Below are positions 8,342-16,269 of a stretch of DNA of 64,000 bases, one piece after another (the first letter of the stretch is position 1; the number at the start of each line of letters is the position of its first letter). The notes beneath the pieces were generated by a model that worked only from the letters and a program-made list of their open reading frames with translations, ran no database searches and had not been told where the DNA came from. Source of the stretch: JAVJSU01 sp040219275 (lineage in GTDB: Bacteria > Chloroflexota > Anaerolineae > Aggregatilineales > Phototrophicaceae); assembly GCA_040219275.1 (NCBI GenBank), contig JAVJSU010000039.1, positions 124,001-188,000 on the forward strand, given 5' to 3'. The translations under genes and the position numbers were made by a program.

Positions 8342-8787
8342 AAGTCCTCCTAAAAATTGTGTGTAAGTGTGCAGGTACAGCCTCAGCAATACCTGTTAAC
8401 AACAATCGCCAACTAAAAACGACGATCCCGTTTTGGGTTTGTTCCATCTTTCTGTGAGACAAATCGAACTGAACAAACGGCGAAAATAAATAGCGTTGAC
8501 TGTCCAGGTGTGAGCTAACCGCCACAGACCGATCTCCCCCTTTCCTCCCCTTCCGGTAAAGCCTATTGCTGAAGGGGGAGGAAGGACTTAGGAGGATGAC
8601 CAAGTGGACACGAATGAAAAATCGAACTCACAACCTGATCGTCATGAGTCATAACTTGTGGCTATCTCAGCAACATAACATCGTCATAACAGGTTGGATA
8701 TTTGAGTTTGCGAAATCGTAACTTGAGGGGGGAATTTTGCAGAGGGAAATAACACTTTGCCGGGAAATACGATGTCGGCGTAAGCGC
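8342..8787. other. 446-bp intergenic region
   Basis: Between the start of the substrate-binding protein gene and the end of the TPR gene. It holds imperfect inverted repeats of pyrimidine/purine-rich sequence at about 8534-8586 (CCCCTTC at 8547-8553 pairing with GAAGGGG at 8571-8577) and a tRNA-like segment on the minus strand at 8605-8685. Open frames across it have no family resemblance and no convincing ribosome binding site. The promoter for the 8341 gene must lie here, but I cannot place it. Confidence 0.6.
8605..8685 (-). pseudogene. tRNA-like remnant (CAT anticodon position)
   Basis: Read on the minus strand this 81-nt segment has GACTCATGACGATCAGGTTG followed by TGAGTTCGATT, close to the anticodon-to-T-arm stretch of Met-type tRNAs. 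The anticodon-to-TTCGA distance is the canonical 20 nt, a D-arm-like TTGCTGAGATAG lies upstream, and the segment ends in CCA. Ends GACGATG and CATTCGT nearly pair as an acceptor stem. But the anticodon stem (TATGA/CGATC) and T stem are poorly paired, so a working tRNA is unlikely. I call it a decayed copy, with low confidence. Confidence 0.3.
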
Positions 8788-10194
8788 TCAACCCAGAATA
8801 GGTTTCAAAATATCGTCTATAGTCAACGTCACACCATGTTCAAACGCGATGGTTAAGTCTTCGGGGGTCAATTTTTCTTCAAGCAGAGAAATCAACTCAT
8901 CGAGATCACCGCGCAAATTACTATCGATGCTGGATTTATGCGCCTTAATCATGCCTGCCATGTGCGCGGCATCCAGAACATCGCCAGTTTCTGCCTTAAT
9001 TCGCGCAATACCGACCAGCGTCCAGATCAAAAGGGGCATCACATCCATCGCCTGTGCGGATTGCATCGCTTTCAAAAACCAATGTTGCGCTTCGCCAATA
9101 TTGCCAAGCGAGAGATGCAAAAACCCGAAGCCGATAGTCCCGTTGGTCATCAAATAACGCAGTCCGAGATCTTCGAGGATAGCAATCCCTTCTTTAAAAT
9201 AGCGTTCGGAGTCTCCGTAGGCTTTCATATCTCTGGAAACATACGCCAGATTTAAGAGGCTCGTCCCGATCAGACGGCGTAAATTTTGCTTACGGGAAAT
9301 CTCAAGACAGCGTTGCCAATGATGTTGCGCGAGTGAGAAATTTTCCCGCATTGCCGCCACAGCACCGAGGTTATTCGAGACATCAGCAATACCGGGTAAA
9401 TCGTTTAGCCCTTCCCTGATGCGTAGCGATTCGTCATATAATGATTGGGCTTTATCTAACTCGCCCTTCTGCCACATCAATGAACCCAGATTATTTAGGG
9501 ATTTGGCGACACCGGATAAGTTGTTAATTTCCCGATTCACCTCAAGGCTACGAAGCTGGTAAATTTCACCCTGTTCGTAATTCCCCAACGTGGTTTCCAG
9601 CGAACCAAGATTGCCGTAATTTGTCGCCAGACCATGCTTATCACCGATTACCTCGCTGAGGTTGGCACTTCGCATACTATGATCGCGAGCTTCCAGGAAT
9701 TTACCGGAGCGATGCAGATGGTTACTGATTGACGTTAGCGCACGTATTTCTGATTGTTGATCGGCAAGCGACACACTGAGTTCATGGGCTTGCCTACCGT
9801 GTAACAAACCTTTCTCCGTTTCGCTGATGAGCAAATATGCCCGAGACAATTCCAGATGATGTGCCATTTCTGCATGGCGATCTTTCAGGACAATCGCCGC
9901 ATCTACTGCAATATTTAACCACTCAATACGATCAGGAATAATTTGACGAATATCGAGCAACTGCCCACCTTCTAGCGGATAAGCGTTGCATAATTTCACT
10001 GCTTCTACTGCATCGTCAAGATTCTCCACTGCCCATGAATGCGCCCGCTGAATCTGTAACCAATCCGCCTCGAACTTGCGAAACGCTTGCTCACGTTCCC
10101 CCTGTTGAAATAAGTCATTGGCGGTTTTTAGTTGTCGCAAATAATGATTGGCATGACGGGATTGCGCTTGCAACAAAATCGTTTCATTCAGCAT
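8788..10194 (-). CDS. TPR-repeat protein
   Basis: A 468-residue soluble protein made almost wholly of tetratricopeptide repeats with about 40-residue spacing. Examples are YGNLGSLETTLGNYEQGEIY, NNLGSLMWQKGELDKAQSLY and NNLGAVAAMRENFSLAQHHW. The N-terminal 120 residues are helical and precede the clear repeats. TPR arrays act as protein-binding scaffolds. This one matches the kind of C-terminal repeat found in the kinase-ATPase protein at 16270-19809, but lacks catalytic or DNA-binding domains. It ends an operon-like run, 26 bp downstream of the carboxyltransferase gene on the same strand. The partner protein is unknown. Confidence 0.85.
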   Translation of the reverse strand: MLNETILLQAQSRHANHYLRQLKTANDLFQQGEREQAFRKFEADWLQIQRAHSWAVENLDDAVEAVKLCNAYPLEGGQLLDIRQIIPDRIEWLNIAVDAAIVLKDRHAEMAHHLELSRAYLLISETEKGLLHGRQAHELSVSLADQQSEIRALTSISNHLHRSGKFLEARDHSMRSANLSEVIGDKHGLATNYGNLGSLETTLGNYEQGEIYQLRSLEVNREINNLSGVAKSLNNLGSLMWQKGELDKAQSLYDESLRIREGLNDLPGIADVSNNLGAVAAMRENFSLAQHHWQRCLEISRKQNLRRLIGTSLLNLAYVSRDMKAYGDSERYFKEGIAILEDLGLRYLMTNGTIGFGFLHLSLGNIGEAQHWFLKAMQSAQAMDVMPLLIWTLVGIARIKAETGDVLDAAHMAGMIKAHKSSIDSNLRGDLDELISLLEEKLTPEDLTIAFEHGVTLTIDDILKPILG

Positions 10195-10220
10195 CGAGAT
10201 TACGTACCTTTGTCATTCAT

Positions 10221-11786
10221 TTAGAACATCCGTGACCAATTCGCTAGCAACCGCTTACTCCGTCCACCGCGTCCATCCGCACCACGTGTGCGCTTTAACG
10301 CACGGATCAATTCGGCGCGGATCGTCTGCGGGTCAATCACTTTATCAATCAAATTTAATCCGGCGGCTTCCCATGGCGTGTTGCCCTGTCGCATTTCATC
10401 CAGCATGATCTGCTTCGCCGTTTCGGGATCAGGCAAGTCCTTTAATTTTCGCCCATAGACCACATTCACCGCAACTTCAGGAGCCATGAACGACACCTCT
10501 GCAAACGGAAGCGCCAGCAATATTGATGCGCCCATGTTGCCACCCACCATATTGCAATGCGCCATCCCGTAAGATTTACGTACGATCAACGAGATGCGTG
10601 GGACAGTGCTTTGTTGTAATGCCTGAATAAACGCCATGATCTTCTGCGCCATTTTGTGTTCTTCAGCGAATTTGCCGACAAAGAAGCCCGGCGTGTCATG
10701 CAGAAAAATCAACGGGATATGAAACGAATCGCACAGGCAGATGAACGAAATCGCTTTCTCACATGCGCCCGGTCCCATCGCGCCTACGTTCACCAGCGGA
10801 TTATTCGTCAGAAAGCCTACCGGATGCCCGTCCATACGCGCCAGTGCGGTAATTAGGCTACCTTCATAATCCGGTTTTAGCTCCAGAACGCTATCATCAT
10901 CGGCAATCGCATCCAGCACATGGCGCATATCATAAATGGCTTTCGGGTCTGTCGGTATAAGATCACGCAGGATAGGTTGTGGCGCGCTCGACGATTTTTT
11001 CGACGCGACCACAGCAGGCATCAGATCTGCGTTGGACGGAAAATAGCTCAACACATGGCGCACTTTCCACAGGCAATCACGATCATCTTCGGCGACAATA
11101 TCAACCAAACCCGTCGTATGCGCGTGAAATTCCCACCCGCCAAGTGCTTCTGCGGTGGTTTTTTCTCCGGTGGCAACTTCTAAAATCGCCGGACCTGCCA
11201 CCGCCATTATCGCGCCCTTGACCTGAATCACAATATCCGAGACAGAAGCCGTCCACGTTGGACCGCCATAACAGGCACCCATGATCGTGGCGATTTGTGG
11301 CACATAACGGTTACGCGCTTCGCCATCCACGCGATAGGTCATGCTCATCATCCCTGTCGCGCCCATAATATCAGGGATACGCGCGCCGCCCCCATCACCT
11401 AAATTGACGCACGGATAACCGAGTTTGGTCGCCTTTTTGAAGCCTTCCATCTGCTTGCCATAGCCGATTCGTCCACCTGCGCCCGCCATAACAGTCGCAT
11501 CATCGGCACAAACGAAAACTGTACGTCCGTTAATCGCGCCATAACCGGTAATTTTACCATCAGCCGGTGTGTTTTCCCGTGCTTCGAGTAGATCACTATG
11601 CGCCAGCAAACCGAGTTCATCAAAGGTATCAGCATCTAAGAGTGCATCAATACGCTCGCGTGCAGTCAGCGAACCCTGTGCATGGTGCCGTGCGATGCGT
11701 TTCTCGCCGCCCATCGCACGCGCCGATGCTTCCCGTTTTTGTAATTCTGCAAGGTATTCTTCGTGACTATGCGAAGTTTCCGTCAT
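10221..11786 (-). CDS. acyl-CoA carboxylase, carboxyltransferase (beta) subunit
   Basis: A 521-residue carboxyltransferase of the propionyl-/acetyl-CoA carboxylase beta family, which moves CO2 from carboxybiotin to an acyl-CoA. It has the N-terminal helix ending ARERIDALLDADTFDELG, the oxyanion region LGDGGGARIPDIMGATGM, and the C-terminal half motifs FLHDTPGFFVGKFAEEHK and YGMAHCNMVGGNMGAS. Length is normal for the family. Biotin carboxylase and biotin carrier genes are not nearby, so the holoenzyme must be assembled from genes elsewhere. Propionyl-CoA or another acyl-CoA may be the substrate; the sequence alone does not decide. It lies five bases from the acyltransferase gene upstream, suggesting cotranscription. 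Confidence 0.9.
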   Translation of the reverse strand: MTETSHSHEEYLAELQKREASARAMGGEKRIARHHAQGSLTARERIDALLDADTFDELGLLAHSDLLEARENTPADGKITGYGAINGRTVFVCADDATVMAGAGGRIGYGKQMEGFKKATKLGYPCVNLGDGGGARIPDIMGATGMMSMTYRVDGEARNRYVPQIATIMGACYGGPTWTASVSDIVIQVKGAIMAVAGPAILEVATGEKTTAEALGGWEFHAHTTGLVDIVAEDDRDCLWKVRHVLSYFPSNADLMPAVVASKKSSSAPQPILRDLIPTDPKAIYDMRHVLDAIADDDSVLELKPDYEGSLITALARMDGHPVGFLTNNPLVNVGAMGPGACEKAISFICLCDSFHIPLIFLHDTPGFFVGKFAEEHKMAQKIMAFIQALQQSTVPRISLIVRKSYGMAHCNMVGGNMGASILLALPFAEVSFMAPEVAVNVVYGRKLKDLPDPETAKQIMLDEMRQGNTPWEAAGLNLIDKVIDPQTIRAELIRALKRTRGADGRGGRSKRLLANWSRMF

Positions 11787-11791
11787 ATATT

Positions 11792-12385
11792 TTACCTGAA
11801 GCGAATCTCGCCCGTATTATCTGGATATTTACCATGCCCTGTGGTGGCATAAAATTCACGAATATCGGCGAGGTCTTTTTCAACATCACCCGTAAGCTGA
11901 AGCAAAATTCCCCCACCACTGCGCTTCCGTTGATAATCCAGATAGCCAAGCACGCACGGCAATCCGGTTTCCAGCGCAATATAATAAAAACCCGTTCTCC
12001 AATGATCGACTTTCCGGCGTGTGCCTTCCGGTGTGATGACTAGCACCATCCGTTCATGCTGATTCACAATCTCACAAACCTGCGTCACACCGTCCTTTGA
12101 CTGACCACGCGTAATCGGGATTCCGCCAGCCCAGCGAATCAACCGCCCTACCAGAAACCAGTTGATCGCTTCGGCTTTAACAAGTGTCGATGGCTTACGG
12201 CGATAGTAAAACGACATCGCAACCATATGCACATAATCCCAATTGGATGTGTGCGGCACAGCCACCAGAATAAATTTATCAATCGGTGGAAACTCCCCGT
12301 CCACACGCCAGCCGAAAGCATACCACAACGCCAGCACCGGAACACGAAAAATCTCAGTAAGAAAAATCGCGATATATTTTGCCAT
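11792..12385 (-). CDS. PlsC-like acyltransferase
   Basis: A 197-residue lysophospholipid acyltransferase-family protein. The catalytic HX4D motif is HTSNWD (45-50), motif III is TPEGTRRK (118-125) and GGIPITRG (87-94) matches motif II. An N-terminal hydrophobic stretch (about 5-27) can anchor it to the membrane. Such enzymes transfer acyl chains to lysophosphatidate or similar acceptors; this compact form, starting with a short hydrophobic helix, is common in a family annotated as 1-acyl-glycerol-3-phosphate acyltransferase-like. It is the first gene of the operon running to the carboxyltransferase and TPR genes, and is divergent from the DUF1295 gene across a 79-bp gap with a perfect dyad. 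Confidence 0.85.
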   Translation of the reverse strand: MAKYIAIFLTEIFRVPVLALWYAFGWRVDGEFPPIDKFILVAVPHTSNWDYVHMVAMSFYYRRKPSTLVKAEAINWFLVGRLIRWAGGIPITRGQSKDGVTQVCEIVNQHERMVLVITPEGTRRKVDHWRTGFYYIALETGLPCVLGYLDYQRKRSGGGILLQLTGDVEKDLADIREFYATTGHGKYPDNTGEIRFR

Positions 12386-12415
12386 AAATTTGAAAACCTT
12401 TTTTAAGTGATTACG

Positions 12416-12442
12416 ATTCGCTATAGTTAGGTTATAGCGAAT
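12416..12442. promoter_or_regulatory. perfect dyad in a divergent promoter region
   Basis: ATTCGCTATA (12416-12425) and TATAGCGAAT (12433-12442) are exact reverse complements separated by seven bases. The dyad sits in the 79 bp between the divergent acyltransferase and DUF1295 genes, where a shared operator would be expected. It overlaps TATAGT/TATAGC sequences that could be -10 elements. Confidence 0.5.
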
Positions 12443-12464
12443 TAAATTTAATAGGAAAAGTAAA

Positions 12465-13256
12465 ATGTCATTTCTGCTCGTTTACTTATTAGGTTTTGCG
12501 ATTGTTTTACTCTTAATGTTGATGGTTTGGGGGACGAGCCTTTTACTAAAAGACTCCAGCATCATCGATATTTTTTGGGGATTAGGTTTTGTCGCGGTAG
12601 CCTACACCTATAATGTCTTCAGTGAAGGCTTTGCCATGCGGGAAACCATCGTTTTTGTGCTCGTGATTTTGTGGGGCGTTCGTCTTTCCGCCCATCTCGC
12701 TTATCGTAATTTGCCCAAAGGCGAAGACTTCCGTTATCAGAAATGGCGTGAGCAACACGGCGATTCGTATTGGTGGATTAGCTTCTTCCGCGTGAATCTA
12801 TTGCAAGGTGTGATAATGTGGATCGTTTCCGCGCCATTGCTCGCCGCTCAATTTTCTGATACACCCGATAGCATTACCGCACTCGATATCATCGGCATAG
12901 TCGTCTGGGCGATTGGCTTTACCTTCGAAGCGTTGGGTGATTGGCAGTTGATGCAATTCAAGCGCAATCCCGCCAACAAAGGCAAAGTGATGGATCAGGG
13001 ATTGTGGCGCTATACCCGTCATCCCAATTATTTCGGTGATGCGATGGTCTGGTGGGGGTTTTTCTTGATCGCGCTCAACACACCCAATGGATTTCTGACG
13101 ATTTTTTCTCCGCTTATCATGACATTCTTGCTGATGCGCGTCTCTGGCGTGGCGATGTTAGAGCGCACCCTAAAAGAAACCAAACCAGCATATAAGCAGT
13201 ATATTGAGAGCACATCGGCATTTTTCCCGATGCCGCCTAAAAAATTAGAATCGTAA
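12465..13256 (+). CDS. DUF1295 / steroid 5-alpha-reductase-like membrane protein
   Basis: A 263-residue integral membrane protein with about seven hydrophobic segments. It matches the DUF1295 family by FWGLGFVAVAY near the N-terminus and by the conserved C-terminal block QFKRNPANKGKVMDQGLWRY, then TRHPNYFGDAMVWWGFF. The block is shared with isoprenylcysteine methyltransferases and 5-alpha reductases and forms a cofactor site in those relatives. The actual reaction in bacteria is not established. The start has AGGAAAAG seven bases upstream. It is transcribed alone, ending at a hairpin that faces the convergent GNAT gene. Confidence 0.88.
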   Translation: MSFLLVYLLGFAIVLLLMLMVWGTSLLLKDSSIIDIFWGLGFVAVAYTYNVFSEGFAMRETIVFVLVILWGVRLSAHLAYRNLPKGEDFRYQKWREQHGDSYWWISFFRVNLLQGVIMWIVSAPLLAAQFSDTPDSITALDIIGIVVWAIGFTFEALGDWQLMQFKRNPANKGKVMDQGLWRYTRHPNYFGDAMVWWGFFLIALNTPNGFLTIFSPLIMTFLLMRVSGVAMLERTLKETKPAYKQYIESTSAFFPMPPKKLES

Positions 13257-13262
13257 TACCTT

Positions 13263-13294
13263 TTCGGGCAGACGGCTCCGGTTTTCTGCCCGAA
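13263..13294. terminator. bidirectional hairpin between convergent genes
   Basis: TTCGGGCAG (13263-13271) and CTGCCCGAA (13286-13294) form a perfect 9-bp GC-rich stem, 14-nt loop, starting seven bases after the DUF1295 stop and ending two bases before the end of the GNAT gene. No long T-run follows, so it could be a weak terminator for both genes. Confidence 0.55.
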
Positions 13295-13295
13295 A

Positions 13296-13796
13296 TCATG
13301 TTAATTTCAGCACACACCCAATCGCTTTTTCACGATGCCAACCGACACGATATTCCGCTTCCTCTTGAACCTCACATCCTTGATGCAAATAAAACGCATA
13401 AGCATCCGCCTTTTCAAGTACCCAGACCCAGACCCGCGTGCATTGTGCCTTTCGCAGATGGTCTACACCGGCATTCCATAATGCTTGCCCAACACCGTGA
13501 CGATGATACTCAGGATGCACGAATAAATGGGTGATTTCCCCCTCACCCTTAATATTGAGGTGTGTTGTACTCACAAAACCGATGACCTCATCCTCAATCA
13601 CGGCAACAAATGTATCGCCTTTGCCTTGTCTGCGACCCACCCAATCACCGGCTTGCGTAATCTCTCCGGCAAACAATTTACGAATTTCATCTGGCTCATA
13701 AATGTGGGCATAAGCGCTTTCCCACGCATCCTTATTCACCCACATAATCGCTACATGATCTTTATCCACAGCGGGACGAATTGAAAATTTTACCAT
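13296..13796 (-). CDS. GNAT-family N-acetyltransferase
   Basis: A 166-residue acetyl-CoA-dependent acetyltransferase. The strand 4/motif A segment reads ITHLFVHPEYHRHGVGQALW, with the acetyl-CoA pyrophosphate loop HRHGVG. The later AYAFYLHQGCEVQEEAEYRV is the usual C-terminal motif B. The N-terminal IRPAVDKDHVAIMWVNKDAWESAY is typical of the class. The acceptor (small molecule, peptide or protein) cannot be inferred. It is monocistronic and convergent with the DUF1295 gene. Confidence 0.88.
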   Translation of the reverse strand: MVKFSIRPAVDKDHVAIMWVNKDAWESAYAHIYEPDEIRKLFAGEITQAGDWVGRRQGKGDTFVAVIEDEVIGFVSTTHLNIKGEGEITHLFVHPEYHRHGVGQALWNAGVDHLRKAQCTRVWVWVLEKADAYAFYLHQGCEVQEEAEYRVGWHREKAIGCVLKLT

Positions 13797-13951
13797 CAGT
13801 CATAATCTCACTTTCGCCACTCCTATGCAGTTGATTCTACCACGCTCGAAACTAATTTCGTCGCAAAAATCATCAATTGTCGCTTGCGGTCAAGTCATAT
13901 TCGCGGTCATAATGAGAAACAGCATTTATGGATACTAAATCAGGAAAGCTC

Positions 13952-14368
13952 ATGAGGGAAAGTCGGATAAACCGTCCGTTCGGCATTAAGATGCTGACGA
14001 TTGTAAAATTGCTCACCGGTGTGGCATATATCAGCTATGCTCTATTGTATTCGTTGGACAATCAATTATTCACACAACTCGACTTTTTCGGGCATAACGA
14101 CCAGTACGATTTTGTGGTCTTCTTAATCAATACGCCCAGTATATTGCTCGCCTATGCCATCTGGCGCTTAAAGCGGTGGGCATGGATTATGGTCATGCTA
14201 CAATCCGGTATTCATATGGCGGTGGATTTTAACTATTTCTTACTAGGGGAAGCGCCCTTCCCGCAGATGTTCATCAATATTGTGATTGTTTTCTATCTGA
14301 ACCAGCACGATGTACAAAATATCTTCCTGTCTAATGACGAGCCACAATCGGTGAATGTACCCCTATGA
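13952..14368 (+). CDS. small polytopic membrane protein, 138 aa
   Basis: I do not recognise a family. Four hydrophobic segments are visible: IKMLTIVKLLTGVAYISYALLY, FVVFLINTPSILLAYAIW, WAWIMVMLQSGIHMAVDF and PQMFINIVIVFYL. The ATG at 13952 is preferred because AGGA lies six bases upstream; an in-frame ATG at 13928 would add eight residues without a good ribosome binding site. Its last codons overlap the next gene by four bases (ATGA), so the two proteins are probably made together and may form a membrane complex with the Vps62-like protein. Confidence 0.7.
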   Translation: MRESRINRPFGIKMLTIVKLLTGVAYISYALLYSLDNQLFTQLDFFGHNDQYDFVVFLINTPSILLAYAIWRLKRWAWIMVMLQSGIHMAVDFNYFLLGEAPFPQMFINIVIVFYLNQHDVQNIFLSNDEPQSVNVPL

Positions 14369-16170
14369 GTCGCGATTTTGAACTACTCCGTAAATACGAG
14401 CCGGTTATCTGTTACACCGAAGGCGAGATGTTCTTCCCTATTGCGGTGGATGAATACATTACGCAATGCAGTTTGTGGATTCGTAACAAGGACGGTAAAG
14501 AACGCCTGCTGATTCCTGCAAGTGAACTTACGCTGGAAAATTTAGCACAATTTGACCACACGCCACCAGGTTGTGTGATGTATTTGCGCTTCGTGAACGA
14601 CCCACTAACCAGTGCCGAATATCAACAATGGTTAAGCCGGGAAAATCGTCCAATTTTTCATGCACCGGGGCGTTTAGCCCGTGTTGGCATCGTCTCCCGC
14701 TTGCTTGATGCGTTCTTTGATCTATCGTTGCTCCTCCGTGGCACGGTGCCACAGGGCACTGCCGCCAGCGCAGAACGCCAATATCGTGAAATTCGCTCCG
14801 TTGATTCACGTAATGTGTATTATGGGCGTGTCCTGCGGGAAAACGGCTATATCATCCTGCATTATATGTTCTTCTACCCGATGAATGATTGGCGCTCCAC
14901 ATTTTATGGCGTAAACGACCACGAATCCGATTGGGAGCAAATCTTCGTCTATCTTGCCGATGAACCCGATCCGCGTCCGTTGTGGGTGGGGTATGCCTCC
15001 CATGATTATTCCGGCGATGATTTACGTCGGCGCTGGGATGATCCGACATTTCACAAGGTCGATGATACCCATCCGGTGGTCTACGCGGGTGCCGGCTCCC
15101 ATGCCAGTTATTATTTACCCGGTGAATATCTCACTAGCGTACAATTAGAGGCAATGCAACCCCTGCTCCGCGCTTTACAGACAATCAACAAATTCTGGGA
15201 AGAGCGTCTTGGTCAGGGTTTTAGCCGGGAAACACAGGAGCAAATCACCGCCTTTTTGAGCATTCCGTTTGTCGACTATGCGCGTGGTGATGGCGTGGCA
15301 ATCGGACCAGAACAGCCTCAAAAATGGACACCGATCTTATTTACTGAAGACATGAAATGGGTACACCAATATCGCGGTCTGTGGGGGTTAGATACGCAAG
15401 ACCCACTCGGCGGCGAACGCGCACCCGCCGGACCAAAATACAACCGTGATGGCACAGTGCGCTTATCGTGGCATAACCCGCTGGGCTGGTCTGGCTTGCA
15501 CAAAGTCGCACCGCCTCAAAAAGCAATCGAACAATTGCAACGACAAATCACCACATCCGGGCACGAACTGCAAAAAGTGCGATCAGAAATCACCCGAACC
15601 AGCCATGAACTACAGGCAATGGAGTTGGAAGTCCGCGCATTACGAGAAACCGAATATCTCGAAGCACTCTACAAATCGAATTTGCATGATCTGGAACAAC
15701 GTGAAAAACAACTGAACGCCCTGTATAAACGCGAATCAGAATTACAGGAAACCCTCGAAGCGTGTGAACTCTATCTACAAAAATTGCGTCAGGGGAATTA
15801 CGGTGATCCTCATGCCCACATCCAACACATGCAAACGCCAGAAACACCGCTCAAAGAGCAAAGTCGCATCATCGAATTGTGGGCGGCGGTAAGCAGTGGT
15901 TTGCTGGTGCTGGTCTTTGCCATGTCCTTATTTTATGATCCGGGCGGTTTTTGGATCTATACCGGAATCGCAATCGGCGTATTTGTTATCATTGAGGCGA
16001 TGTTACGTGGCAGATTAATCCGCCTCCTCCTCAATATCACCATTACAATGGCGCTCATCACCAGTCTAATTCTAGTGGTCGAATTTTTCTGGGCGCTGGT
16101 ATTTTTGGGTCTGGTTGCCGCCGCATGGATTCTAATTTCACAAAATTTGCGCGAACTCAATCAGGATTAA
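14365..16170 (+). CDS. Vps62-like domain / coiled-coil / membrane protein
   Basis: A 601-residue protein with three visible parts. Residues 8-260 resemble the Vps62/DUF946 family of uncertain function: KYEPVICYTEGEMFFPIAVDEY near the start, then HESDWEQI (186-193), HPVVYAGAGSHASYY (236-250). Residues about 375-480 are a long Glu/Gln/Lys/Arg-rich coiled coil. Residues about 510-590 form four membrane segments, so the large N-terminal part is held at the membrane. I see no signal peptide. Translational coupling (ATGA) with the 138-residue membrane protein upstream suggests a joint function. Vps62-like proteins occur in fungi and bacteria; no reaction is known to me, and the fusion to coiled coil and TM segments looks unusual. 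Confidence 0.6.
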   Translation: MSRDFELLRKYEPVICYTEGEMFFPIAVDEYITQCSLWIRNKDGKERLLIPASELTLENLAQFDHTPPGCVMYLRFVNDPLTSAEYQQWLSRENRPIFHAPGRLARVGIVSRLLDAFFDLSLLLRGTVPQGTAASAERQYREIRSVDSRNVYYGRVLRENGYIILHYMFFYPMNDWRSTFYGVNDHESDWEQIFVYLADEPDPRPLWVGYASHDYSGDDLRRRWDDPTFHKVDDTHPVVYAGAGSHASYYLPGEYLTSVQLEAMQPLLRALQTINKFWEERLGQGFSRETQEQITAFLSIPFVDYARGDGVAIGPEQPQKWTPILFTEDMKWVHQYRGLWGLDTQDPLGGERAPAGPKYNRDGTVRLSWHNPLGWSGLHKVAPPQKAIEQLQRQITTSGHELQKVRSEITRTSHELQAMELEVRALRETEYLEALYKSNLHDLEQREKQLNALYKRESELQETLEACELYLQKLRQGNYGDPHAHIQHMQTPETPLKEQSRIIELWAAVSSGLLVLVFAMSLFYDPGGFWIYTGIAIGVFVIIEAMLRGRLIRLLLNITITMALITSLILVVEFFWALVFLGLVAAAWILISQNLRELNQD

Positions 16171-16269
16171 TCATGTACCCCTATACTTACAATTTCCTGT
16201 AAAATAGTAATTATTCTATTGTTAGTCTTGCCAACCAAGCAATCATCTGTCATCTATTAAGGCGACATC

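Noticed and set aside
8253..8603. 116-residue minus-strand frame in the intergenic gap
   Set aside because: It overlaps the signal-peptide end of the binding protein gene in another frame, has no ribosome binding site and includes the inverted-repeat block.
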